Assembly (NCBI GenBank): GCA_949128115.1
Contig: OX421962.1
Span: 101,462,836-101,526,835 of the forward strand
Source: Anaspis maculata
Lineage: Eukaryota > Arthropoda > Insecta > Coleoptera > Scraptiidae
DNA length: 64,000 nucleotides
Direction: 5' to 3'
In this document: positions 1 through 10,800 of the stretch, one piece after another
How positions within the stretch are numbered: the first letter of the stretch is position 1
Layout of the letters: each line of letters starts with the position of its first letter
The notes under the pieces: generated by a model
Database searches by the model: none
Seen by the model: the letters and a program-made list of their open reading frames with translations, nothing else
What the model was told of the DNA's origin: nothing
Position numbers and translations under genes: made by a program

Positions 1-3000
1 GAAATCGATTCCGTTTTTCATTCTGATTACAAATATGTATCACACTTGGTGGGTTAGTCAACAAAACGCCTGTGAAAAAATTGATAAATTTTGGTCTTTT
101 TTTGAAAATTTCAAACTTGTCTTATGGACCGAAAGCCGCCAAAAATTTTGTCTTACGACCAGATTTTCGATCAAGGGGATGTTCCAACACAAAATCCAGT
201 TGGTTTCATTTATGTACCTTATGACGTAAATTTTTGGCCATTTTTTCGAAAATTGACAGGCTCATACCAGGCTAATGCCCCCGGTCTGACATGTAAGACA
301 AAGAAATTTTTAACAACCTTATCAACGCACATTAGACCTACAGGGTTAAAATCATGTACCTTATGACGTAAGTTTTGAGGCACCAGCTCCCTGTCCAGTA
401 AGGCTGGTTTGTCTGTGCTATAATCACTTCTCTATCAGTGGAATAATAAGTTATTGACTGGATTTGGTTATTAATAGTCGCGTAGGCTAGGTAGGCCTAG
501 GACTACTCGAAATTGCCAAACATCAGATAATGCACATAGGGTACATCTGGGTAGGATAAGTTAGAGAGATATGATATCCGCATTGCTACATCTTGTACCG
601 CACGTTGAAAGCTTGGGAACCATCAGCCTCTCAGTTGCATGCGTTTTTTTTCTCCTTGATACAGCAATCTGCCCATCCAGTTGCATGCGTGCATCATGAT
701 TCATGATCTTGCAATCTTGCTAAAATCATTTCAATATTCAATGCCTCTTTCGTCATCATTATCTGAATATTTGCGCAGTCATTACGCATGCACTCCACAA
801 CGACCGTATGAAGTTGAATCGAGAGGTCCTCAGTGAAAACTTTCAGAGCTCTCGTACCTTCCTAACTTACCATGCCTCCAAAAGAGATGGGGGGGGGGCT
901 TCCAGAGCAGGCCCGATCGCTCTTCATCACGTTGTGTTTACTGCCGTCGCGCAAATTTTAAATAGAGGGATTACATGAATAAATCATCACGGTCTTTGAC
1001 AAACGGAAATGGTGCTGAAACGGGCGCAGCCTATTGATTTTCAGCCGGCGCGGAAATCTCTCCCACTTGGGTCCAATTCTTTCTGCATGATGCCCCAATA
1101 TGTTGTGTGCCGCGTATGTTGTACAATTGTACATGGGTATTCCGATTTGTATTGTAGTAGTTATTGCTTATTGCAATTTTCTTCTGCTCACAAGAGGTTA
1201 CTTGAAGATACGAGTTGATTCTGGCTGGCTGGAATCGTTGAAAGTTTCCATATATCTCAAGACGTGGAAGCAAACAAGCAAGAACTGAAATAAAAAAAGT
1301 CCACAACAAACAAAAACTCGAAAAGCATGCACGCAAAATAAATCAATCATAATTTCGGTATAATGCGACTGACATGCCCGGACATCGGAAAGGAAGCGGA
1401 CCTGCTAACCCCCGGAGCTACTTCGCCACCCCCAAAGGTCAAACATCCATTAGCAAACCGGGAAAATCAACTGTCGAATTTATCACAGTTCATCTCTCGC
1501 ATCGCCTATCAAATTATTTCCTGCCCATGGTCGCATTGTTTTTCTTTTCGATTCTGTTAGGTCTTGAAATAATAAGGCACTCACAAGAGAACCCAGTTTT
1601 TAAACTAATTAACTTCGATAAATCAAAGACCTACTCCACTTTCATAATTCGCGCCGACGAAAAAAAAATTGAATTAGCATTGGAGGTCGCGCAGAAAACA
1701 CACAGGGAACCCGCAAAAAAAAAGAGGATAGAGGGAGAGAAAATGGAAAAACGGCTTCATTTAAGCGGAAAATTCCCCGGGCCCAAGGTAGGGCGAGGGC
1801 TTACGAAGGCCGTCGCCGCAGGGATGAGGATTGGTGGGCGGGAAATTACTAATTTTCGAGATTTGCTAAACGCAAAACGAATTATGTTGAGAGAAAAATA
1901 ACCTCGTTTTGTTTCGTTGTTTAATGCACGGCTGTTGCCAGAGAGAGGCATCTGAGACGCAAGCCAACGGCTCGGTCGCACTGTGAAAGTTTCTCGAACT
2001 CGGGTCCTTGTCAGCTCAAAACTTGACGGGACACACTTTCATGTTTTCTCATCGGCAATCGCCCGAAAGCGACGGAACGTAAAAGACTGGATCTGACACG
2101 TTGTTCCAAGACGTTTATCTGACATTCAAATAAATTCAGGTGTGTGTCCAGAAGAGGTCAAGTTCTTGTAACAATTTTATTCATATTAATAAAGGCAACA
2201 TTAAGGAAACACATTAAAATCGTGGATTGTCAGTTCAGTCTTCATCTTTAAAATGCAAACGTATAGAATACGCAGTGTTGATTTTTTTTAACCAGACGGT
2301 TCACCACCAGTCAAGTGGGTTTAAAACCTTCATGATCATGGAATTCATATCGTTGGTACTCCAAATCTCATATCAACTTTTTCGTCTAATTCTCGATATT
2401 CTCCATATAAAGCTCCGGCGATTCAGCGTCGCGACGACGGGTTCATATTTACAACCCAGCCCTTCCACTATAGTTATCAGACGACAATACTCGCAGAGTC
2501 GGGGGCTTCAGCTAGGCCATGAACCCCGGGAACATCAACATCATCAGCGTTGATGTGCTCGTATATTAGTTGGAAATTTCCTCCAACGTAAATTTGACAA
2601 TTTTGCCAGGTTCGTAAAGTACGCGGCTCTAAAAATTAGTAAAATCACGGCAGCCAGTCATAACTCGTCAGAAGTTGAGCTTCAGCTCCGCAACTATACC
2701 GTGCCATCGTCAGGCCATCAAAGCTTTCGCCCTAATTGGTGCGCTCAAAGTTCAAGCGGTGCATTTATTACTCGTGCAGTCACGAGTAGTGTTTAAAATT
2801 TGTCGAAATTACAAATTCTAGGTTCTAAGGATTAATAATAATCGCCAACGAAAACCAGAGTGCTCAGTGGGAATAATTATCTTGTTGCGTTCGGAGAGCA
2901 TTTGATGAACTTCAGCGATAGGTGGATCTCTGGCATCCCAATTACGGCATAACTTTCATCAGAATTTGCAATGTGGATACTACGTTATTGAAAATGCTTG

Positions 3001-5092
3001 TCTAGTGCTTTATACCACAAGGGATTTTTTTTACAAAAAAATTTAAAGCTTCGGAACAGCTTTTGGAACACTGTGAAAGTTTGAAACTTTTCCCATTGAA
3101 GCCTATAATCGCCACTCTTGGCTTCGTTTCTCTTTCAACTCCAACTGAGTAGCTCATGCAGATTGGATATGGAAGAGCTGCTTGTTTCATTCAGAGTTTG
3201 ACCACAGTACCTCATCTCACAAAATAAAAAGGCGGGAAGTGCTGAGGTGCGAGTTGAACACCACTAAGGTGAGAATATTCAGCTCCGAACTCAGTTGCAA
3301 TGGTAAAGGAACTTAGTTTTTGACGGACAGATTCATGGTCCCCGGATCCAAGCACGGCTATCACCACAACGTATCCATAAAAAATTGAACCAATTCCTGG
3401 TTGCTTTCTGATCATGATCTTTTTTTCTTATTAGCATTTTTATTTCCTTCACTCACGCATAAGACAACAGTAAAATCAGCTAAAAAATTAGTCATTCATG
3501 GTGGAGCCAGAAAGTCGTGAGTGATACAGCCAGCAAGCACACGTTCAGAAACAAGATGAATATTTCCCGGGATCTTTATGCAAGCGTCTCGTTTGTTTTA
3601 AAAGCGCCTCCTGTGTGTAATCTTCATGAAAGCGCATCCATCACATTTTGTCAAAAAGAATAAAGCAAATTCATCACAACAGCAAAAATATACTTTTTTG
3701 GCCGGCTCTGCATAAAGTTTCGGCACAAGGTCGTTCCAACGGCAATCCAACAAGACAACAATAATTACCGCGTCGTTTTCAGGATGCTCTTCTAGCTGCT
3801 GCTGCTACTTTCCCAAATACGTCTTGCGTTTGCCTGCAGCAGTAGTTTATAATCGAGTTTTTCAGTACTAAAAACCGCCTCTTGCAGTTGGCGCATTCGG
3901 TTCTACACACACAAAAAACCCACGAGACGCCGGAATGAAAAACGGCGCGCAACAAATTTACGGTGGAGTTTAGAAAAGAAGTCGTTTAATACATTTTAAA
4001 GCGCGAGCAGTTCCAAGGTAGATTGTGTCGACCTGAAACGACCCAATATAAATTCACGTTTGAATATCAACACTTTGGCTCCGCCAGCCCAGCCAACAAT
4101 AAGAGGGAAAAGTAATGTCAGGGCTGGAGGAGGGAGCCACACACACACCTACATCGAGTGATGAGGGTTCGGCGTGGCCGTGCGGGTCCTTCCACGAAAC
4201 GTGCTTAGTTCAAAAGTTTTGGGTGCGTTATTTTCGCGTTAAAAGTGCCGATATTATAGTCGCATCGACCAACTTCAATTTGTCAGATCCTCTCTGGGAT
4301 ATACTTAACGTCAACTTAACCAGAAATCAATGCCTGTTATCTTCCTGGGTCGTCCAGTGCAAATCGCTGATATGACAACGGACTTCCTCATCAGCTGGAA
4401 GAGGAAGGCCAACACGACTTTGGAGAACAGGCATCGCACGTGTCGTACTCAAAGATCGTTGTCGTACCCAAAAAGCGTTTTCTTTATCTCAAAAAACGCA
4501 TCTCGGCCATCACACTAGATGCACGAATTTCACATCGAACGTTCCCAAATCTGTTGAAACGGTGTCAAATTACTTCAAAAATCTATGGAATGTTGTTGCA
4601 GTCTAAAACAGGCTGGTTCGCCTGGTTAATAGGACAAGCCACGATCCATGCCGCAGTTCTGCAGCAATCCCTTAGCGTTATTCGGGAGTTTAGACAAACA
4701 ACACAAACGTCGTTTCGACTTCATACTAAAAGATCGCTTAAGATGATCGCTTGAACTTCCTCATCGCTTTTTCTTGCCGCACACATCATGTTTTCCTTCC
4801 CTATTGTAGCGCTGCAAAATATCTCGACCCTTGTCACTGTTTTGCTGCATTTTCCAGGATGAATTCTCTAGGAAATGTTGCAGTTTGATTTTGTTCTTGG
4901 CATTCGACTGAAACTCTTCCATTTTCACTGGCAATGATAATATGTTGGCAAGGATGGTTTTTATCTCTACAGATTCAGTCGATCCGCGTCGGGAACGTTC
5001 AGAGTTTCTCGGAGACATGTCTACGTACGAATCAAAATGAAGCGAATCCTCGACCGATCTCCACTCCCAGTAAGCCGTCCAATATACTCTAA
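1..5092. other. Spacer without a recognisable gene
   Basis: I find no conserved domain or splice-consistent coding series here. The longest open frame is 1374-1901 (+, 175 codons), with a hydrophobic stretch around residues 45-65 and a lysine-rich middle; it resembles no family I know and is probably chance. An 18-base direct repeat (ATGTACCTTATGACGTAA) occurs at 212-229 and 354-371, both in a T-rich setting, and may be a remnant of an old repeat. A G-run lies near 890. Confidence 0.5.
212..371. repeat. Short direct repeat pair
   Basis: The same 18 bases, ATGTACCTTATGACGTAA, occur at about 212-229 and 354-371, 142 bp apart, and the flanks do not match. It could be a target duplication, a remnant of a longer repeat, or chance; the sequence does not decide. 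Confidence 0.35.
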
Positions 5093-5229
5093 CGGCTCGA
5101 TACCAAGTTGGGACTGAGACCGCCGTTAGTGCGGTTACCATAGCAACGTTAGATACCAACCAATCAGACCGCTGCATTTGGCGAGTTACGCCGTCCCAAA
5201 CTTCGCGCCTGCAACTTGGTATCGAGCCC
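5093..5229. mobile_element. Small inverted-repeat element (MITE), 137 bp, TAA target duplication
   Basis: The ends are inverted copies: GGCTCGATACCAAGTTG starts at 5094 and CAACTTGGTATCGAGCC ends at 5228. A TAA lies directly outside each end (5090-5092 and 5230-5232). A 3-bp TAA duplication is typical of PIF/Harbinger insertions, so this is probably a non-autonomous member of that superfamily. It has no coding content. The terminal base on each side (C/C) is not complementary, so the element could be one base shorter at each end. Confidence 0.65.
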
Positions 5230-5486
5230 TAAGAACCCCTTTGCAAATTCACCGAAATTAGTTTTTTTCTTTGTAGGAAGCTTTCGTGCGCATATCCTAG
5301 GACATCAGGAACATAACAGCTATAAAGTGAAAATGACTTGAAAGAATTTTAAGATCATCACTTTTGAGATCAGGGGACAGTTCGTTTCATTCTCATTTCT
5401 GCTATTTATACCGCAAGGAACAATTCTTTGCCCTACAAACAATGAATCCGGTCTCACTCCTCCCCGCAACTCGTCACTTTCCTCTG

Positions 5487-5809
5487 ATAGAAGCTCCTAG
5501 AGCTTCTTCAACTCGTCCTCGACCAGAATCTCAAATTTCAGATCGAAACCTGTCTGCAGATCCTTCCCCAACTCATCAAACCTGGTATCAAAACAAGACG
5601 TTCACTAAACTGATCCTTCAGGTGGACCTCTCATCTAATTTTGCAGGTTTTGCATGAATAAAAAAAGCCTTGCGCCCACTCAAAAGTTCGAATTCGTCGT
5701 CACTCACCCCAACGGAAGAGCAATAATTATATGAGTCGCCGCACGTCCCTTCGCAACGAAGCATTGCACCCTCACTCCGGCTAGTTCCACACTTCGCGCA
5801 GCTGACCAT
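5487..5809 (-). pseudogene. LINE ORF1 start with PHD-like zinc finger, copy A
   Basis: Read on the minus strand from the ATG at 5809, this opens with MVSCAKCGTS, then a CEGTCG block, and after a frameshift a further Cys pair at about 5640-5655. This is the C4HC3-like Cys spacing of a PHD finger. A charged, probably helical stretch follows. PHD fingers are known in the ORF1 of CR1-like non-LTR retrotransposons. It is closely similar over about 320 bp to the segment at 7270-7592. The frame breaks after about 63 codons, so it is a decayed copy. It lies just beyond the 3' end of the RT fragment, as if it began a second element in tandem. Confidence 0.6.
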
Positions 5810-5909
5810 GTTATGAGAATTTCAACTAATTTCATTTGTTCATTAGTTTCTTTGTGACAACAACAGTTGCATAAAATAAGTGAATTACAAATTACAAAAT
5901 ATACTCAAT

Positions 5910-7215
5910 AATGCTAAACATATACACACAAATAATCACACTGCAAATCACAGACCGGAACGCACATTATCGACATATTCCTGAAGAGCATAACAGCCTT
6001 TTTGTACAAATTGTTTCAATGATTGATTTTTTGATTTTGAAGATACTCTACTTACAATCTTTGATTTCCTCCGGAAGCAAATTAAATAAACGTATACCCG
6101 CATGCAGGGGCGACTTTTCATAAAATGTATGAGCGTGCCTGTTTCGTCGCAAATCACGACCTCCTCTCGTAAGATGCCTGTGGAAATCCCGGTTACACTT
6201 CAAATTCGCCTTGTTCCTGTAGGTGTGCCTGAGCAGATTGTAGACATTTATTTCAATAACTGATAGTACTTTGTTCTCTCTGGAAGTCCCCCTACAAGAT
6301 GACCGGTGAGGGATGCCAAATATGAGGCGAATGATCCTTTTTTGAAGCAGCAAGACTCTATTCACACCAGCAGCCTGACCCCAGCATGTGATGTTGTGGG
6401 CCAACACCGAATAGGCAGAGACATAGTAAACGGAAATTGAATCTCTTCTTGCTAACTTAGTTTTCAGGGTTCTTGATAGATAGTAACATCTGTTACGTTT
6501 CGTGCATACCCCATCAATATGGCCACCCCAGTCCAAATGCTCGTCAATTTCGACCTCACAGAATGTCCCGGAATCAAGATGACATTATCGATTTCTGCCT
6601 TGAAACTGGCCCGTGGCCTCAATTTATTCCTAAATTGGACAATCTCAGTTTTATCCAAGTTGATTATTAAATTGTTCTTTTGCACAACTTTGCGGAGCTC
6701 CTCAGAGCCGAAGATATCTTGATGTTTAACAAGTCATCGTCCGAACCAGTCACCAGGATGGATGTATCGTCCGCATACATGTAAACGTTGACGTCTCTCA
6801 TGTGATCTGGCAAATCATTAACATATGTCAAGAAGAGTGTAGTACCAAAGATGCCTCCCTGCGGGGTGCCCATATTCACAGACCTCTCCACCGAGACCGC
6901 GTCCCCAACCCTAACCACCATCCATCTACCCAGGAACCTATCCATTCGTTGACCCGTCCTCGAACTCCCAATCTATGCAACTTTTCGCAAACGAAGTGCG
7001 GGCTCACGGTATCGAATGCCGCTGTCAGGTCAAAGAAAATTCCCACAACTATCTCGCTTCTGTCCATTGCATCATATACCGACTGAATAAAATCACAAGT
7101 CGCAGTCGAAGTAGAGAAACCACTCCTGAATCCGTGCTGGGACTGGGAGATGAGGCGGTTACCCTGCAAGTAGTTGACATTACCTTTTCGAAGATTTTTG
7201 CAATAATGTCAATAT
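5910..7215 (-). pseudogene. Non-LTR retrotransposon reverse transcriptase, 3' part, frameshifted
   Basis: Minus-strand frames read in order give a LINE RT. The 7169-6876 frame has SQSQHGFRSGFST and FFDLTAAFDTVSPHF, the palm with the first catalytic Asp. The 6945-6667 frame has MGTPQGGIFGTTLF and the catalytic box MYADD. The 6685-6464 and 6536-6048 frames carry the thumb and a C-terminal stretch with LLQKRIIRLIFG, HTRR-like and FNLLPEEIK. The tail continues in another frame to about 5948. At least four frame changes separate the pieces, so it is inactive. The endonuclease part is missing: ORF1-like sequence (copy B) sits directly upstream. The clade is jockey/CR1-like by motif. It could move only with help from an intact relative. 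Confidence 0.85.
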
Positions 7216-7269
7216 TTAAAAAATAATATATGGAAAAAAAGATACATTTAAATGTCGAGTAGATAAAAT

Positions 7270-7592
7270 TGATTTCATAGAAAGTTCAAGAGCTTCTCCC
7301 ATTTGTCCCCAACCAGAATCCTAAATTTCAGATCAAAGCCTGCCTTTAGATCCTTCTTTAGCTTATCAAACCTGATATCAAAATGAGACATCCACACATC
7401 CTTTAGGTCGACCTGACATCGGATTCTGCAGGTTTCGCATGAATATAAAAAGTCTTGCGTTTACTCAAAAGTTTGAATTCGGCGTCACTCACCCCCAATG
7501 CAAGAACAATGATATGAGTCGCCGCATGTCCCTTCGCAATGAAGCATTGCACCCTTACTCCGGCCAGTTTCACGCTCAACGCAGCTGGACAT
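7270..7592 (-). pseudogene. LINE ORF1 start with PHD-like zinc finger, copy B
   Basis: This diverged copy of 5487-5809 is read leftwards from the ATG at 7592. It shares the CEGTCGDSYH-like block. A one-base insertion in a G-run near 7490 shifts the frame, after which YSCETCR gives the last Cys pair and a charged helix (about 50 residues) follows to about 7290. It sits upstream of the RT fragment on the same strand, as ORF1 should, but the start of ORF2 with its endonuclease is absent. The piece is best read as the 5' end of an internally deleted CR1-like element. Confidence 0.6.
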
Positions 7593-7650
7593 GTTGTGAC
7601 CTAGTGTCACATTTTCCGAAGCAAATCGCTTTTCTTACCCAATAAGGGCC

Positions 7651-7772
7651 ATTCTGTATTCTTGTAACGAGTCGTTGACACAGGTGAACAGAGAAAAGGG
7701 TATAGGGGATTCATTGATACAGACAAAGATAGCATGCACAATACATAACGAGCTTTTTAGGAGATACAGAAT
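7651..7772. repeat. Possible small inverted-repeat element
   Basis: ATTCTGTAT at 7651 faces ATACAGAAT ending at 7772, with a second short match inside (AACGAG near 7666, inverted as CTCGTT across 7747-7752). It has no clear target duplication and short arms, so this may be chance. Confidence 0.25.
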
Positions 7773-7969
7773 AAGCATGAATCTACGATAATGCCGCTCG
7801 ATTTTAAACGAAACACTTGAATAATCGGGAAAAATCGAACGATCGCCTGGGTATACTCTTTTGGTGAAGCTGGCAGTTGTTCGACATTTTTAAGCACGTG
7901 CGTTGCATCTTGCGGAAATTCAAAATTTGGCGCAATACAAAACATTCGTGATATTCTAAAAACGCACGG

Positions 7970-8635
7970 TTATACCATCAATCCCAATAATTCCAACCCC
8001 TTCCCACTTTCCAGTGACGTTTTCGAATTCGCTGCCGTCTGCAAAATACGAAGGTCCGACCTCGTCGGAGTCCGCTTCGGTTTATTTTTTAAATTGAAAC
8101 CCGCCGCCGCCCCCTCCCCCTCGCACACAAAACCGGACATATATTTCTGCATATACGCACTCCAATAACACGTCTCCCACATATACGCTACCAGAAATGC
8201 GGAAGATATAGGACAATGATAGAGGATTTTGTGCGTCCGGCTTTTGTTATTCCTGCCGATTCGCCTGAAATAAACACCGACTCGTCCGCGGAAAAAATTT
8301 GCTTTTTCAACCAGAAAAATGAAACGCCCGCGCGAGCTTACGGAGACTTTGTTCTTTTGCTCTCCGTGTATACGCCCGGTGCACCATTGTTGCAGTGCTG
8401 GTAATTTTTCATGTTCCAGATATTTTTCTGCTGAACATGGAGTATGCTGTTTGTTTCCGAGTGCTTTTGTAATTGGCGCGGTCAGATGCTTTGGAAACGG
8501 AAGACATGAAAGGCCTCCATTGTGAAAACTGTTGATGAAATACGAAGAGTCGTTGGTGGCACACTGCGGGTTGTTACCGCCTGTCGTATACCCACCTCTA
8601 AATGCTCTTTGGTTTGTTTCGGTAAAATTTTTCAA
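7970..8635 (-). other. Orphan open reading frame, 221 codons
   Basis: This 666-bp frame is uninterrupted on the minus strand, unusually long for decayed spacer of this composition. The predicted protein is basic, with scattered Cys, Trp and Tyr and a Gly/Arg-rich start (RGGYTTGGNN). I recognise no domain, signal peptide or membrane segment. Plus-strand frames overlap it and are also partly open (8216-8404, 8319-8525), which fits low stop density in moderately GC-rich sequence rather than selection. No splice or promoter context supports it. I list it as unproven. Confidence 0.2.
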
Positions 8636-10159
8636 GAAGTTATCGCAAACTTTTATTTTGTCTCAGCAGTAACATGCAGGCGTTTAGCAAAATCAAGACG
8701 TCATTTTAAGAAACGAGTCTCATTATTTCTTGCGAGCTTTGCGCCGCGGCTGAAGGATGCGCTGTTGCGCTCGTAAAACTCCAGCGACGCGAAAGTTTTC
8801 TTTTGATCGACGCTCAACTTCAGTCCATCCGCAGCAATTACGATTCGGAATATTAATGACCGTTCAAGCTGAAACAAATCGCTTCCTGGCGAACGCGAAA
8901 CTTTGATCCGCGGCTCAGGTGTTTTCGTCCGTAATTAGCTTTTTGAACGCAAAATATGCCAGACAAAGAAAAAAGCAAATTGCATAGCGATTTTAATTGA
9001 GCTGAAACTGAAGATTTACGACCCTCCTCTTGCTCGGCTCGGCGTACTACTTGTATGTAGTTGCACGGTTAGTAGACTCGAACTTGCGGGAATTGCTTGC
9101 AATTTAATGGAATTCCGCTTTAAAACATTCTTGGTAGGTTCCATCGCAAATTAAAAGTTTGACTCTCTGTGTTCAAGCTTCTTTCTGGTGTCTTCTTTCT
9201 CTGCCTTCACCTCTCTCTCTCTCTCTTCTCTAGCACAAGTCTTTTTATTTTCTGGGTTTTACACTGGACATTTTAAAAATTGGAGCAACGGCATAGAAGC
9301 CGCGCTCTATCCAGTTGCTGCTGCGCACTCCGAATAATTAAACGGACAAAGGTACGAACGCCTCTATTCAATGTATTTTCAAATAAACGGAGTTAATTAA
9401 AGTTAATAACGTCTGAGCATTAGACAGGCGAGGCGCGCGGGAGCAAGATGATTACGATAATTCTTTTTGTGTGCGGCTAGTTATGCTCCCGCAAGGAAAA
9501 TTTCATTATGTTCGTAATACGTCACTGCCACTTTCAAGAACCACAACGCCGCGCCACCACCGAAATTATATTGCGCGGAATTTGTCTCTGCCACTCACTG
9601 TAGCCGCAGCGTTGTTTTGTTTTTACTTTATTTCCGCGTGTGACAAAAACTTTGTCGCCAAAGTCAATCTCCCGCAACACTTTGGCCCCGCGAGGCGAGA
9701 GCTCTCGAACTCTGTAAACACTGAATTACCAAACGTATGACGGTATTCGAGAGTATTTTTCACTTCGGTACTTCTTGTTTTAATTGATGGCTAGCTTTTA
9801 TGTGAACGCTGGTGTCACGAACCAAACTGCGTGCTGGCGACCTTGTTGCTGATGGTTTGTTCGAATAAAGTATCGGTTTATCTCATTCATGGGTTTAGGA
9901 CTATAGTCAAGTCAATCGAACTATGGGCTCGTCGTGACTGTGGTTAGGTCAGTTGAACTTGATCAGAGGTTGGAACAGTCGAATCGGTAATTGGTTTTTA
10001 TACACTGTTTGACAGGGAACTCGTTAGACAGCGGGACGTCAAATTTTCGTATTTAACCAACTGCAACTACAAATTTAATGATCTTTCCACATGGGAAAAC
10101 GCATCTGAATTGCCTGCGAAATGTGACTTGATCATCCCTAAACGAGAAAACTCTCAAAA
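8636..10159. other. Spacer, no gene seen
   Basis: No domain-bearing frame is visible. A short CT microsatellite lies at about 9213-9231. The frame 9471-9740 (+, 89 codons) has no recognisable features. Confidence 0.5.
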
Positions 10160-10800
10160 ACGAAAAAAAAAACTCATTGCGTAGCTTAAAGAAGCTCAAG
10201 CCAATTTATAAAAAGCCTTATCGATTACCGCAAGCGCGGAAATCTGAGATAGAGAAGCGAAACACAAGACCATTTAAAGAACGACTTTATTGAGAAAGCT
10301 CACAGCAATTTTCGGTCTTCACCATTGCTTATTGTATCCAAAAAAAATCAGACCAAACGGGTCATAAAAAATTGCATGTCGTTATGGGCTATAGAGTTTT
10401 GAATCAAAATATTGTAGACGATGAATTCCCGCTTCCCAATGTTAATAAAATTTTGGATCTAGTATCAGGATCACTGTTGTTCACAAAATTGGACATCGCA
10501 CAAGGATTTCATCAATTTGAACTTGATGCTGAAAGTAGGCCACGAACGGCATTTACAACTAACAAAGACATGTTTGAAATGAAACCATTACCGATGGTGT
10601 TGCAAATTAGCCCCAACAGTTTTTCAAGGCTAATGACAGTAGTTATGTCAGACACTCAACTATGAAAAGTGCTCCGTGTGCTGAGACGATTTAATGGTAT
10701 TCGGGAGTTTGCGAAGTCATAACTCACATCCAACTGCAGTGACTATAGAGAAAGTAAATTTGAAACTACATATACCCAGTCGGATGCGAATTTTTGAAAT
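10160..10800 (+). pseudogene. Ty3/gypsy reverse transcriptase fragment
   Basis: The open part (10372-10665) reads as a Ty3/gypsy RT: YRVLNQNIVDDEFPLPNV, then FTKLDIAQGFHQFEL with the first catalytic Asp, then SPNSFSRLM. Just upstream, YKKPYRLPQARKSEI and a frame-shifted SNFRSSPLLIVSKK segment belong to the RT N-terminus. Downstream the catalytic box is broken: the usual Y-x-D-D reads as a Cys, a stop and then DDLMVFG, at about 10690. Frameshifts near 10270 and 10595 also interrupt it. No LTR, protease, RNase H or integrase is recognisable beside it. It is an old single-domain remnant. Confidence 0.85.

Noticed and set aside
4761..5177. 138-codon minus-strand frame as a gene
   Set aside because: Its first 30 residues lie inside the MITE at 5093-5229 and the rest has no recognisable domain.
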